Source of the DNA: Amycolatopsis solani
Lineage (GTDB): Bacteria; Actinomycetota; Actinomycetes; Mycobacteriales; Pseudonocardiaceae
Direction of reading: 5' to 3'
Assembly (NCBI RefSeq): GCF_033441515.1
Contig: NZ_JAWQJT010000001.1
Span: 2,790,001 to 2,854,000 of the forward strand
DNA length: 64,000 nucleotides
The translations under genes and the position numbers were made by a program. Shown in pieces: positions 1 to 7,672 of this stretch. The notes under the pieces were generated by a model that was not told where the DNA came from, searched no databases, and saw only the letters and a list, made by a program, of their open reading frames with translations. Position 1 is the stretch's first letter. Every line of letters starts with the position of its first letter.

Positions 1-94
1 GCCAGAACGCCACCAGCGCCAGCGGGATCAGCAGCACCCACCAGGTGTTCAGCGACAGCGTCTTGCGGAACTCCGCTTTGATCAGGTTGCCCAT
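1..94 (-). CDS. ABC transporter permease, N-terminal fragment (runs off left edge)
   Basis: Only the first 31 codons are in the window, read leftward from the ATG at 94. They begin MGNLIKAEFRKTLSLNTWW and run into a hydrophobic stretch (VLLIPLALVAFW), typical of the cytoplasmic N-terminus and first membrane helix of ABC-2 type permeases. The ATG overlaps the TGA of the upstream ATPase gene (TGATG), so the two are translationally coupled and probably form one exporter. The permease assignment rests on this context plus the short hydrophobic start; substrate unknown. Confidence 0.7.
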   Translation of the reverse strand, partial: MGNLIKAEFRKTLSLNTWWVLLIPLALVAFW

Positions 95-1128
95 CACTGC
101 TGCGGTCCTCCCCAGTGCTGCTGCTGTTGCTGCTGCGGGCCCGAAGGCGGGTACTGCTGCGGCGGGTACCCCGGCGGCGGGCCCTGGTACTGCGGCTGCG
201 GCTGGAAGCCCGGCGCACCCGCGTACTGGCCCTGCGTCAGCTGGAAGAACATCCGCTCCAGGTCGGCGTGGTCCTCCTGCATGCCGTAGACCGCGATGCC
301 GGCCTTCGCCGCGATGTCGCCGATCTGCTGGACGGTCGACCCGGCGACCGCGACCCGGCCGTCCGGCGTCGGCGAAACGCCGGTGATGCCGTTCTCCTGC
401 AACGCCTTCACTAGCGCCGACGGGTCCGCCGGCTGCACCAGCACCCGCGACTGCTGGCTCTTGCGCAGCTGCTCCAGCGGGCCGTAGTAGCGCGTGACGC
501 CCTGGCTGATGATCACGACCTGGTCGATCAGCTGCTCGACCTCGTTCAGCAGGTGGCTCGAGACCAGCACGGTCCGCCGCTGCTCCCGCGCGTAGGACCG
601 CAGGAAGTTCCGCAGCCACAGGATGCCCTCGGGGTCGAGCCCGTTCGTCGGCTCGTCCAGCACCAGCACCTGCGGGTCGCCGAGCAGCGCGGTGGCCAGC
701 GCCAGCCGCTGCCGCATGCCGAGCGAGAACCCGCCGGCCTTCCGGTCCGCGGCGCTGCCCAGGCCCACCAGGCCGAGCACCTCGTCCGCGCGCCGGTCCG
801 GCACGCCGATGGCCGCCGCGTAGACCCGGAGGTGGTTGCGGGCCGTCCGACCCGGGTGGAAACCTTCGTTTTCCAAAACCGAGCCGACCACCCGCGCCGG
901 GTTCCCCAGCTGCGAGTGCGGGCGCCCGTTGATCGTCGCCGCACCGGACGTGGGCGTCACCAAGCCGAGCAGCATGCGCAACGTGGTCGTCTTCCCGGCG
1001 CCGTTCGGACCGAGGAAGCCCGTCACCGACCCGGGTTCGACCGTGAAGCTGAGGTTCTGCACCGCGTTCACCGCGCCGAACTGCTTGCTCAGGTTCTGCA
1101 CCACAATCCGGCCACTGCCGTCGTGCAT
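94..1128 (-). CDS. ABC transporter ATP-binding protein
   Basis: ATPase subunit (344 aa) that would power the adjoining membrane permease. Visible motifs are Walker A GPNGAGKTT, signature FSLGMRQRLALA, Walker B VLVLDEPTNGLDP and a switch histidine in VLVSSHLLNE. The order and the DrrA/CcmA-like sequence suit an ABC-2 exporter of drugs, lipids or antibiotics. The last 40 residues are a Pro/Gln/Gly-rich tail with a glutamine run, not part of the nucleotide-binding domain and possibly disordered. I chose the ATG at 1128 because AGGGGA lies just upstream; an in-frame ATG at 1164 would add 12 residues without a ribosome site. Last codons overlap the permease start. Substrate cannot be told from sequence. 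Confidence 0.9.
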   Translation of the reverse strand: MHDGSGRIVVQNLSKQFGAVNAVQNLSFTVEPGSVTGFLGPNGAGKTTTLRMLLGLVTPTSGAATINGRPHSQLGNPARVVGSVLENEGFHPGRTARNHLRVYAAAIGVPDRRADEVLGLVGLGSAADRKAGGFSLGMRQRLALATALLGDPQVLVLDEPTNGLDPEGILWLRNFLRSYAREQRRTVLVSSHLLNEVEQLIDQVVIISQGVTRYYGPLEQLRKSQQSRVLVQPADPSALVKALQENGITGVSPTPDGRVAVAGSTVQQIGDIAAKAGIAVYGMQEDHADLERMFFQLTQGQYAGAPGFQPQPQYQGPPPGYPPQQYPPSGPQQQQQQHWGGPQQ

Positions 1129-1356
1129 ACCGTCCCCTAACGTTCCCCGCTGATGCGGCGTCATCCTGCCCTACCGGTGCGCCTCGCGCGCACGGAACTC
1201 CCGAACCCGTGGGGAGCGACCTTCGTCACGTTCCGCAACCGGTCAGGGGCGTGACCTGAGGATTCCCGTGACGGGACAGATCAACTAGGTAAAGAATTCA
1301 TTCGACTTGCCGACCCGGTGCAGCGAAGTCGCCCGAAGACCTCTAAGCTGGATATC

Positions 1357-1471
1357 GGCGACCCGCTCCCAGTGACCCCCAGGCTGGTTGAGCGGGTCGC
1401 CCCTTCGTCTCTGCTATCGGGCTTCGCCCTTCGCTCGACTTCGTCGTATCACCCGGGGGCCGAGCCCCCGG
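1357..1471. repeat. three successive inverted repeats
   Basis: First: a 12-bp perfect stem, GGCGACCCGCTC at 1357-1368 with GAGCGGGTCGCC at 1390-1401, 21-base loop. Second: GGGC/GCCC at 1419-1422 and 1426-1429. Third: CCGGGGGC/GCCCCCGG at 1453-1460 and 1464-1471 with a 3-base loop. They lie in a divergent gap, so they do not terminate either flanking gene. They could be a mobile palindromic repeat or part of an untranslated leader of the regulator mRNA. Confidence 0.7.
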
Positions 1472-1510
1472 ACCCCCACGGTGCGTTCGGTGCCGGACCC
1501 AGCGTGGTCC

Positions 1511-1557
1511 CGTCGTGGGGTGGCCGGGTCCATCGTGGGGTGGCCGGGTCCGTCGTG
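1511..1557. repeat. 20-bp tandem repeat, 2.3 copies
   Basis: CGTCGTGGGGTGGCCGGGTC at 1511-1530 is followed by a copy with one change at 1531-1550 and the start of a third at 1551-1557. It ends about 70 bases before the response regulator start. It may be a slipped-strand duplication; binding-site function is only a possibility. Confidence 0.8.
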
Positions 1558-1628
1558 GCGCGAGCGAGTCCTCTGGTGGTGTGGGCGGGTTGCGGTGGCG
1601 GATCTCGCAGCTGTGGCATCGTTGCGCG

Positions 1629-2294
1629 ATGCGGATCTTGCTCGTCGAGGATGAGCGGCGGCTGGCCGATGCGCTGCGGGCCGGGTTGAGCGCCGAGGGG
1701 TACGCCGTCGACGTCGCGCACAACGGGCGGGACGCGCTCTGGTTCGCCGGGGAACACCCCTACTCCGCCATCGTCCTGGACATCATGCTGCCCGGGCTGA
1801 ACGGGTACCGCGTCTGCCGCCGGCTGCGGGAGCAGGGGAACAGCACGCCCATCCTCATGCTCACCGCCAAGGACGGGGAGGACGACGAGATCGAGGCGCT
1901 CGACACCGGCGCCGACGACTTCCTGCCCAAGCCCTTCTCCTACGGCGTCCTGCTCTCGCGGCTGCGGGCGCTCGTCCGGCGGGGCGGCGCCACCCGACCG
2001 GGCGTGCTCAAGCTGGGGGACCTCGAGCTCGACCAGGCGGCCCGGACGTGCCGGCGCGGCGGGGCCGACGTCCCGCTCACCGGCAAGGAGTTCGCGCTGC
2101 TCGCCTACCTCCTGCAGCGGCCGGGGCAGGTCGTCACCAAGGCCGAGCTGCTCGACAACCTCTGGGACTTCGCCGCCGAAGCGACCGCGAACCTCGTCGA
2201 AGTGCACGTCAGCGCGCTGCGGCGCAAGCTCGGCGCCGAGACCATCCGGACCGTCCGCGGGGCCGGCTACCACGTGGTGACCGCGGGTGCCTGA
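1629..2294 (+). CDS. OmpR/PhoB-family response regulator
   Basis: DNA-binding response regulator (221 aa) of a two-component system. The receiver domain spans about residues 1-115: acidic pair E7/D8, phospho-acceptor D51 in IVLDIMLPG, T79 in LMLTAKD, and K101 in LPKPF. The winged-helix output domain follows (about 125-220), with typical GKEFALLAYLL and VRGAGYHV. The ATG at 1629 gives a start right at the receiver (MRILLVEDE); longer in-frame extensions have low-complexity sequence unlike the family. The stop overlaps the kinase start by 8 bases, so both proteins are made from one mRNA. Confidence 0.93.
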   Translation: MRILLVEDERRLADALRAGLSAEGYAVDVAHNGRDALWFAGEHPYSAIVLDIMLPGLNGYRVCRRLREQGNSTPILMLTAKDGEDDEIEALDTGADDFLPKPFSYGVLLSRLRALVRRGGATRPGVLKLGDLELDQAARTCRRGGADVPLTGKEFALLAYLLQRPGQVVTKAELLDNLWDFAAEATANLVEVHVSALRRKLGAETIRTVRGAGYHVVTAGA

Positions 2295-3639
2295 CTTCCT
2301 CCGCTCGACCCGCTCCCGCGTCGCGGTCACGGCCTTCGCCGCGTCGGTCGTGGCGCTCGGCGCGGTCTCCGTGTGGTTCGTGCTCCAGGCCGAAAGCCGG
2401 CTCCGCGACGCCGCCGCGCAGCTCGCCGACGCCCACGCCGACGCGATCGTCCAGCTGCTGAACACCGGGGCCGAGCCCGCCGACCTGACGCTGCTCGTGC
2501 GCGATTCGATCTACGAAGTCACCGATCACGCCGGCAAGCGGCTCGTGTCCTGCCCGGTCTTGGACGGCGCCACGCTCGCCGCGAACGACACCGATGTCAC
2601 GCTTCGGCCGTACGAGATCGTCCGCAGCGACCAGGCGTCCGTCGGCTGCGCGCCCGAACTGCGCGACCTCGACGAATCCCTCACCGTGCACGTCGTCCAC
2701 GCCTTCAGCGGGAACAGCAAGTACGACGTGTACGCCGGCGTGCAGATCGACCCCGAGGGCCAGGCGGCCGTCGACTCCGTCCGGACCGTGCTCACGTTCG
2801 GCGTCCCCGCGGTCGCGCTGCTCATCGGCGTCATCGCTTGGCTCGCCGTCCGCCGGTCGCTGCGGCCGGTCGAGGCCATCCGCGCCGAGGTCGCCGAGAT
2901 CGGCGCGCACGACCTGGGCCGCCGGGTGCCGGAACCGGGCACCGGCGACGAGATCGCGCGCCTCGCCGGGACCATGAACACCATGCTCGCGCGGCTCGAC
3001 GAAGCCGTGACGCGACAGAGCCGGTTCACCTCCGACGCGTCGCACGAGCTGCGCACGCCGCTCGCGTCGCTGCGGACGCAGCTCGAGGTCCTCCTCGCGC
3101 ACCCGGACCGGCTCGACTGGCGGCACTCCTGCGAGAACGCGCTGCTCGACGTCACCCGCCTGCAGGACCTCGTCGCCGACCTCGTGCTGCTCGGCAAGCT
3201 CGACCACGCGGGCCCGGACCGCCTCGAACCGGTGGCGCTGTCCGAAGTGGTCCAGGCGGTCGCGGCCGGCCGGGCGGACGTCGAGGTCAGCGGGACGCCG
3301 GTGGTGCGCGGGCACCGGACACGGCTGGAACGGCTCGTCCGCAACCTCGTCGACAACGCCGAGCGGCACGCGGCTTCCCGGGTCGTCGTCGCGGTGTCCG
3401 CTGTGGACGGATGGGCCGTGCTGACGGTCACCGACGACGGGCCCGGCATCCCCGAAGCGGACCGCGAGCGCGTCTTCGACCGGTTCGTCCGCCTCGACGA
3501 CGCCCGCGCCCGCGACGACGGCGGGTCCGGGCTGGGCCTGGCGATCGTGGCCGACATCGCCCGCGCCCACGGCGGCACAGCGCGGGCCGAAGCGGGCAGC
3601 CGGTTCGTCGTCACGCTGCCGGAGCTGAAGCCGTCTTAA
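2287..3639 (+). CDS. sensor histidine kinase, partner of the upstream regulator
   Basis: Membrane sensor kinase (450 aa). Transmembrane segments lie near residues 12-34 and 167-188, enclosing a sensor region of about 130 residues with two cysteines (C89, C121) that faces outside. A HAMP segment follows (about 189-240), then the dimerisation/phosphotransfer helix with H253 in SHELRTPLASL, and an ATPase domain with N box (NLVDNAERHA), G1 box (DDGPGIP) and G2 box (GSGLGLAIV). Start is the GTG at 2287, inside the regulator's last codons. Signal sensed is unknown. Confidence 0.93.
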   Translation: MPDFLRSTRSRVAVTAFAASVVALGAVSVWFVLQAESRLRDAAAQLADAHADAIVQLLNTGAEPADLTLLVRDSIYEVTDHAGKRLVSCPVLDGATLAANDTDVTLRPYEIVRSDQASVGCAPELRDLDESLTVHVVHAFSGNSKYDVYAGVQIDPEGQAAVDSVRTVLTFGVPAVALLIGVIAWLAVRRSLRPVEAIRAEVAEIGAHDLGRRVPEPGTGDEIARLAGTMNTMLARLDEAVTRQSRFTSDASHELRTPLASLRTQLEVLLAHPDRLDWRHSCENALLDVTRLQDLVADLVLLGKLDHAGPDRLEPVALSEVVQAVAAGRADVEVSGTPVVRGHRTRLERLVRNLVDNAERHAASRVVVAVSAVDGWAVLTVTDDGPGIPEADRERVFDRFVRLDDARARDDGGSGLGLAIVADIARAHGGTARAEAGSRFVVTLPELKPS

Positions 3640-3640
3640 G

Positions 3641-3662
3641 CCGGCTTCAGGTCCGGTTCAGC
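3641..3662 (+). promoter_or_regulatory. 11-bp-spaced direct repeat, possible response-regulator site
   Basis: CCGGCTTCAG at 3641-3650 and CCGGTTCAGC at 3653-3662 place two TTCAG words exactly 11 bp apart. OmpR/PhoB regulators bind direct repeats with about 11-bp spacing. The site lies between the kinase stop and the acyltransferase start, which suggests, without proof, that this two-component system controls the acyltransferase. Confidence 0.35.
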
Positions 3663-3684
3663 ATCCGCGGCCGACGCTGCGGCC

Positions 3685-4797
3685 ATGATCATTTCCTGGC
3701 GGCCGCTCGAGCACGCCGAATACCGGTCGTCGTCGTGGTTCCCCGGCCTGACCGGCCTGCGCGCGCTCGCCGCGCTGGCCGTCGTGTTCTTCCACTACGG
3801 CGGCCCGGCCCTCGACCGGCTGCAGGGCTGGATCGCCGTCCAGCTGTTCTTCGTGCTGTCCGGCTTCCTGATCACGACGCTGGCGTTGCGCGAGGAGGAC
3901 CGGACCGGCCGGATCTCGCTGCGCGACTTCTACCTCCGCCGCGTCTTCCGGATCATGCCGGTGTACTTCCTGCTGCTCGGCCTTACGGCGTTGGCGGTGA
4001 CGTTAACCGGCGTTTACCAGAGCAGCCGGCTCGCTGACGCGATGCCGTACTACCTCACGTTCTTCAACGAGGTCGTCGACTACAACACGCCGTACCCGAC
4101 GTCGTGGTCGCTGGGCGTGGAGGAGAAGTTCTACCTCGTCTGGCCCGCGCTGCTCGTGCTGACGTCGTTCGCGAAGACCGGCAAGACCGCGCTGCGCCTG
4201 CTGATCGGCGCCGGCGCGCTGGGGTTCGTGCTCGGTGTCCTGCCGCTGGCGCCCGCGCACCAGTGGGCGAGCCTGTCCGTGCACTACGGCTCGCTGGTCG
4301 TCGGCTGCCTGCTCGCGCTGGCGCTGCACCACCCGCGCGGGTTCGCGGTGCTGCGGCCGCTGACCAGCCCGGCCGCGGCGGTGCTGGTCACGCTCGGGTT
4401 CTGCTTGCTCCAGCTGTCGGTCAAGCCGCTGGGGGCGGCGCTCGGCGGGAGCTGGCAGTTCGTCGTCCCGGTCTACGCCGCGGGAGCGGCGCTGCTGCTG
4501 GTCGCCGTGGTCTCGGCGGGCCCGGTCCGGCGGCTGCTTTCGAGCCGCGTGCTGACGTTCGTCGGCGACCGGTCCTACGCGCTCTACCTGGCCCAGACGG
4601 GTGCGGCGGGCGTGACCGGCCTGCTGTTTCCGACCGGGCTGGGCAAGGCGGTCGCGACTTCCGCCGTCGCGCTGCTCTTCGCGTGCGGTCTCCGGAAGTG
4701 GGTCGAGCAGCCCGCGATCGCGTTCGGGCGACGGCTGGTGGCGAAAGGGGAGCGGGCCCCTGCCGCGGAACGGCAGGGGCCCGCTCGGGTGAGATAG
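3685..4797 (+). CDS. membrane acyltransferase, acyltransferase-3 family (OafA-like)
   Basis: Integral membrane O-acyltransferase (370 aa) that would transfer acyl groups to a cell-surface sugar, lipid or secondary metabolite. The N-terminus carries the family's GLRALAALAVVFFHYGG with the conserved histidine; further motifs are FFVLSGFLIT, RRVFRIMP with the conserved arginines, and SLGVEEKFYLVWP. About ten hydrophobic segments span most of the length. The gene starts 45 bases after the histidine kinase with an ATG at 3685. A perfect terminator hairpin is embedded in its last codons. Acceptor substrate unknown. Confidence 0.88.
   Translation: MIISWRPLEHAEYRSSSWFPGLTGLRALAALAVVFFHYGGPALDRLQGWIAVQLFFVLSGFLITTLALREEDRTGRISLRDFYLRRVFRIMPVYFLLLGLTALAVTLTGVYQSSRLADAMPYYLTFFNEVVDYNTPYPTSWSLGVEEKFYLVWPALLVLTSFAKTGKTALRLLIGAGALGFVLGVLPLAPAHQWASLSVHYGSLVVGCLLALALHHPRGFAVLRPLTSPAAAVLVTLGFCLLQLSVKPLGAALGGSWQFVVPVYAAGAALLLVAVVSAGPVRRLLSSRVLTFVGDRSYALYLAQTGAAGVTGLLFPTGLGKAVATSAVALLFACGLRKWVEQPAIAFGRRLVAKGERAPAAERQGPARVR
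4750..4786. terminator. bidirectional terminator hairpin inside the acyltransferase 3' end
   Basis: A perfect 16-bp stem: arms 4750-4765 and 4771-4786 (GAGCGGGCCCCTGCCG with its complement), 5-base loop. It is inside the coding sequence and specifies the charged C-terminal tail of the acyltransferase; the stop codon follows at 4795. It is also 13 bases past the end of the convergent alanine dehydrogenase gene, so one hairpin can serve both transcripts. There is no T-run, as is usual in actinobacteria. Confidence 0.8.
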
Positions 4798-4798
4798 C

Positions 4799-5914
4799 TC
4801 AGGCGAGGACGGTGGCCAGCGGCGTGTGCACCAGGTCGTGCGCCACCGCGACCGGGCCGTTGGTCAGCGCGCCGGCGTGCGTGTTGAGGCCCTTCGCCAG
4901 CGCTGCGTCGGCCTGCAGCGCGGCCTTCCAGCCGTGCTCGGCGAGCTGTACAGCGTAAGGCAGCGTGACGTTGGTGAGGCCGTAGGTCGACGTCCGCGGC
5001 ACCGCGCCCGGCATGTTCGCGACGCAGTAGAACACCGAGTCGTGAACGGTGTAAGTCGGGTCGTCGTGCGTGGTCGGGCGCGAGTCGGCGAAGCAGCCGC
5101 CCTGGTCGATCGCGATGTCGACGAGCACGCTGCCGCCCTTCATGCGGGACACGAGCTCGTTCGAGACCAGCTTCGGCGCCTTCGCGCCGGGCACCAGCAC
5201 CGCGCCGATGACCAGGTCGGCCTGCAGCACGGACTCCTCGACCGACAGGCGGTTCGACGTCACCGTGCGGATGCGGCCGCCGAAGTCGTTGTCGATCTGG
5301 CGGAGGCGGTCGACGTTGGTGTCCAGGATCTCGACGTCCGAGCCGAGGCCCAGCGCGACGCGGGCGGCGTTGAGGCCGGCCACCCCGCCGCCGATGACGA
5401 CGACGCGCGCCGGGTGCACGCCCGGGATGCCGCCGGGCAGGACACCGCGCCCGCCGCTCGGCTTCATCAGCGAGAACGCGCCGACCTGCGGGGCCAGCCG
5501 GCCCGCGACCTCGGACATCGGGGCGAGCAGCGGCAGCGCGCCGTTCGCGGTCTGCACCGTCTCGTAGGCGATCGCGGTGGTGCCGGCAGCCAGCAGCGCG
5601 TCGGTCAGCGGCCGGTCGGCGGCGATGTGCAGGTAGGTGAAGAGGACCTGGTCGGCGCGCAACCGGGGGTACTCCTCGGCGATCGGCTCCTTGACCTTGA
5701 GGACGAGCTCGCCCTCGGCCCAGGTCTCGTCCGCGGTGGCGAGGATCTTCGCGCCGGCGGCGACGTATTCCTCGTCGGCGATGGACGAACCGGTACCGGC
5801 GCCGGTCTCGACGAAGACGTCGTGCCCGCGCCCGACCAGCTCGTGCACCCCGGCCGGGGTCAGCGCGACCCGGTACTCGTGCTTCTTGATCTCACGGGGA
5901 ACGGCGATACGCAC
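4799..5914 (-). CDS. ald: alanine dehydrogenase
   Basis: Catalyses reversible NAD-dependent deamination of L-alanine to pyruvate and ammonia. The 371-residue product equals the Mycobacterium tuberculosis enzyme in length and keeps its landmarks: K75 in LLKVKEP-type context (VLKVKEPIAEE) and H96 in LFTYLHIAAD for substrate binding, the NAD site VVIGGGVAGLNAA, VLVPGAKAPKLV, and DIAIDQGGCF with the catalytic aspartate. Start is the GTG at 5914, preceded by AGGAGG at a 6-base gap; longer frames upstream lack this. It stands alone and is transcribed away from the quinone oxidoreductase gene. Confidence 0.95.
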   Translation of the reverse strand: MRIAVPREIKKHEYRVALTPAGVHELVGRGHDVFVETGAGTGSSIADEEYVAAGAKILATADETWAEGELVLKVKEPIAEEYPRLRADQVLFTYLHIAADRPLTDALLAAGTTAIAYETVQTANGALPLLAPMSEVAGRLAPQVGAFSLMKPSGGRGVLPGGIPGVHPARVVVIGGGVAGLNAARVALGLGSDVEILDTNVDRLRQIDNDFGGRIRTVTSNRLSVEESVLQADLVIGAVLVPGAKAPKLVSNELVSRMKGGSVLVDIAIDQGGCFADSRPTTHDDPTYTVHDSVFYCVANMPGAVPRTSTYGLTNVTLPYAVQLAEHGWKAALQADAALAKGLNTHAGALTNGPVAVAHDLVHTPLATVLA

Positions 5915-6058
5915 GGTCGGCCTCCTGGGTCGGTCTGCGTCGAAAATCGGTGCGGTGTTGCCACTCACGGTGAGCCACCCGGACGGCGGTGTCATCGTGC
6001 TGCGCGGACATTTTCCCGCCGCTTTTGTAGTGCCGAGCGGACAACACCATTGACTTCG

Positions 6059-6072
6059 ACTTCACTTGAAGT
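6059..6072. promoter_or_regulatory. palindromic operator ACTTCA-CT-TGAAGT
   Basis: ACTTCACTTGAAGT is a perfect inverted repeat of 6+6 bases around CT, ending 14 bases before the quinone oxidoreductase start. Size and symmetry suit a MarR or HxlR type dimer. No such regulator is encoded next to it, so the binding protein would act from elsewhere. Confidence 0.5.
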
Positions 6073-6086
6073 TGCAGCGTGGGCGC

Positions 6087-7022
6087 ATGAGAGCTGTGTG
6101 GTTGCGCGAGTTCGGCGGGCCGGAGGTGCTGGTTCCGGGGGACGCGCCGGAGCCCGTCGCCGGGCCCGGTCAGGTGCTGGTCGAAGTGGCCTTCGCGAAC
6201 ACCACGTTCGTCGAGACGCAGTTCCGGGCGGGCGCGCCCGGGCCGTTCCGCGCGACGCCGCCGCTGATCCCCGGCAACGGCGTCGGCGGCGTGATCAGCG
6301 CGCTCGGCGAGGGGGTGGACCCGGGACTGGCCGGGCAGCGCGTGGTGACGTCGACCGGCGGCTCCGGCGGGTACGCCCAGCGCGTCGCGGCGGACGCGGC
6401 CGCGGTGTTCGCGGTGCCGCCATCCTTGGAGCTCGACGCGGCGGTGGCGCTGCTCGCGGACGGCCGCACCGCGACCGGCTTGGTGCATGCCACCAGGGTG
6501 CGCCCGGGCGATCGAGTCCTGGTCGAGGCCGCAGCGGGCGGCGTCGGCGGCCTGCTGGTCCAGCTGGCAAAGGCAGCGGGCGCGGTCGTGATCGGCGCGG
6601 CGGGCGGCCCGGCGAAGGTGGCGCGGGTTCCCGGTGCGGACGTCGTGGTCGACTACCTGGCACCGGACTGGGCCGCTTCCCTCGGCGAGATCGACGTCGT
6701 CTTCGACGGCGTGGGCGGCCCGATCGGCGCGACTGCGTTTTCCTTGCTGCGCCGCGGAGGCAGGATGGCGGTTTACGGACTGGCGAGCGGTTCGTGGGCG
6801 GAAGTGTCCGAAGAGGACGCTTCGGCGCGCGGGGTTTCGCTGGTGCGCTCGATCGGCAGCCCGGCGGAGCTGCGGGCGTTCACGGAGTCGGCACTGTCGG
6901 AAGCGGCGGCGGGCCGCCTGGTGCCGGTGATCGGTCAGCGCTTCCCACTGGAGAAAGCAGCGGACGCCCACGCGGCGATCGAATCCCGCACCACGGTGGG
7001 AAAGACGCTGCTGGTCGCGTGA
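6087..7022 (+). CDS. zinc-type alcohol dehydrogenase / NADPH:quinone oxidoreductase
   Basis: Medium-chain reductase (311 aa) of the quinone oxidoreductase branch, expected to reduce quinones or enone substrates with NADPH in the cytoplasm. It has an N-terminal GroES-like domain (residues about 1-110; VWLREFGGPEVL, GNGVGGVI) and a Rossmann domain with the nucleotide motif AAAGGVGGLLVQLAKAAG. Zinc-binding cysteines are absent, as in the quinone reductase branch. The ATG at 6087 is the natural start of the GroES fold. Its TGA overlaps the GTG of the next gene, so the two are co-translated. Confidence 0.88.
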   Translation: MRAVWLREFGGPEVLVPGDAPEPVAGPGQVLVEVAFANTTFVETQFRAGAPGPFRATPPLIPGNGVGGVISALGEGVDPGLAGQRVVTSTGGSGGYAQRVAADAAAVFAVPPSLELDAAVALLADGRTATGLVHATRVRPGDRVLVEAAAGGVGGLLVQLAKAAGAVVIGAAGGPAKVARVPGADVVVDYLAPDWAASLGEIDVVFDGVGGPIGATAFSLLRRGGRMAVYGLASGSWAEVSEEDASARGVSLVRSIGSPAELRAFTESALSEAAAGRLVPVIGQRFPLEKAADAHAAIESRTTVGKTLLVA

Positions 7023-7438
7023 GCGGGTTCGACGTCGACGAGTTCCTCGCCCGGCCGCTCACCGCCCGGGTCGCGACGGAAGGGCCGACGGTCCGGCCCA
7101 CCTGGTACCTCTGGGAAGACGGTGCGTTCTGGATCCTCAGCGGCCCGTGGTCGCGCCTGCCGGACCGAATTCGCGCGCGGCCGCGGATCGCGCTCACCGT
7201 CGACGTCTGCGAGCTGGACACCGGCGTGGTCCGGCAGGTTCTGGCGAGCGGCGACGCCGGCCTGCGCCCGTTCGACGTCCCGCGGGGACGCCGCAAGCTG
7301 GCGCGGTACCTCGGTCCCGACGAGGAGCGCTGGGCCCCGCGGTTCCGGGCGTACCTGCGCGGGAACCCGGACACGCTCTGGGGGCACCTACGGCCTTCGC
7401 GACTCGTCGCGACCGACCTCAGTTACGAGGTGCCGTGA
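7019..7438 (+). CDS. pyridoxamine 5'-phosphate oxidase-like flavin split-barrel protein
   Basis: Small protein (139 aa) of the FMN/F420-binding split-barrel superfamily. The N-terminus FLARPLTARVATEGPTVRPT and the following WYLWEDGAFWILSGP match the first strands of such proteins, where the cofactor phosphate is held. The rest (RPRIALTVDV, then a polar C-terminal helix) fits single-domain F420- or FMN-dependent reductases. Start is the GTG at 7019 within the stop of the oxidoreductase (GTGA), suggesting a joint redox function. I cannot tell whether the cofactor is FMN, F420 or haem. Confidence 0.75.
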   Translation: MSGFDVDEFLARPLTARVATEGPTVRPTWYLWEDGAFWILSGPWSRLPDRIRARPRIALTVDVCELDTGVVRQVLASGDAGLRPFDVPRGRRKLARYLGPDEERWAPRFRAYLRGNPDTLWGHLRPSRLVATDLSYEVP

Positions 7439-7662
7439 GGGCACCTTCACGGCTCTTGAGTCCAGGGTCCCGGCAAAGTCGGGATCGGGATCGGCGGGCC
7501 GGCTCGAGCGGCCCCCGGGAGGTCTTGTATGAGTCATTCAGGACCTCCGGCGTCCTGAATGACTCATACAAGACTTCGGGCGAGCCCGCGGATGCACCGA
7601 TCCGCCGCGTCGACTCCGACTTAGCCGGAGCCCTGGACTTGAAAGCCATGAGAGTGCCCCTC
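7438..7662. repeat. 225-bp nested imperfect palindrome between convergent genes
   Basis: The whole gap folds on itself. Outer arms at 7438-7483 and 7615-7662 are imperfect complements (sharing, for example, AAGTCCAGGG and TAAGTCGG in inverted order). Inside, GGATCGG and GGGCTCG type words recur in inverted order, and at the centre is the near-perfect hairpin listed next. The layout resembles a decayed miniature inverted-repeat element that now serves as a terminator for two converging genes. Confidence 0.65.
7520..7576. terminator. 25-bp stem hairpin at the centre of the palindrome
   Basis: Arms 7520-7544 and 7552-7576 pair over 25 positions with a single G-T wobble; the loop is 7 bases (CTCCGGC). 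The core word TGAATGACTCATACAAGA stands out as AT-richer than its surroundings. It lies between the flavin-protein gene on the plus strand and the metalloprotease gene on the minus strand, so it can stop both transcripts. Confidence 0.75.
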
Positions 7663-7672
7663 AAGAACCACG

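Larger units (their letters stand above)
1129..1628. other. 500-bp divergent intergenic region
   Basis: Gap between the leftward ABC exporter and the rightward two-component system. It must hold promoters for both, but I cannot point to clear -35/-10 boxes. The left 220 bases look plain. From 1357 on it carries three successive hairpins and a 20-bp tandem repeat, listed separately. No convincing reading frame was found in it. Confidence 0.6.

Noticed and set aside
1511..1557. CRISPR-like repeat
   Set aside because: Only two full copies, directly adjacent with no spacers.
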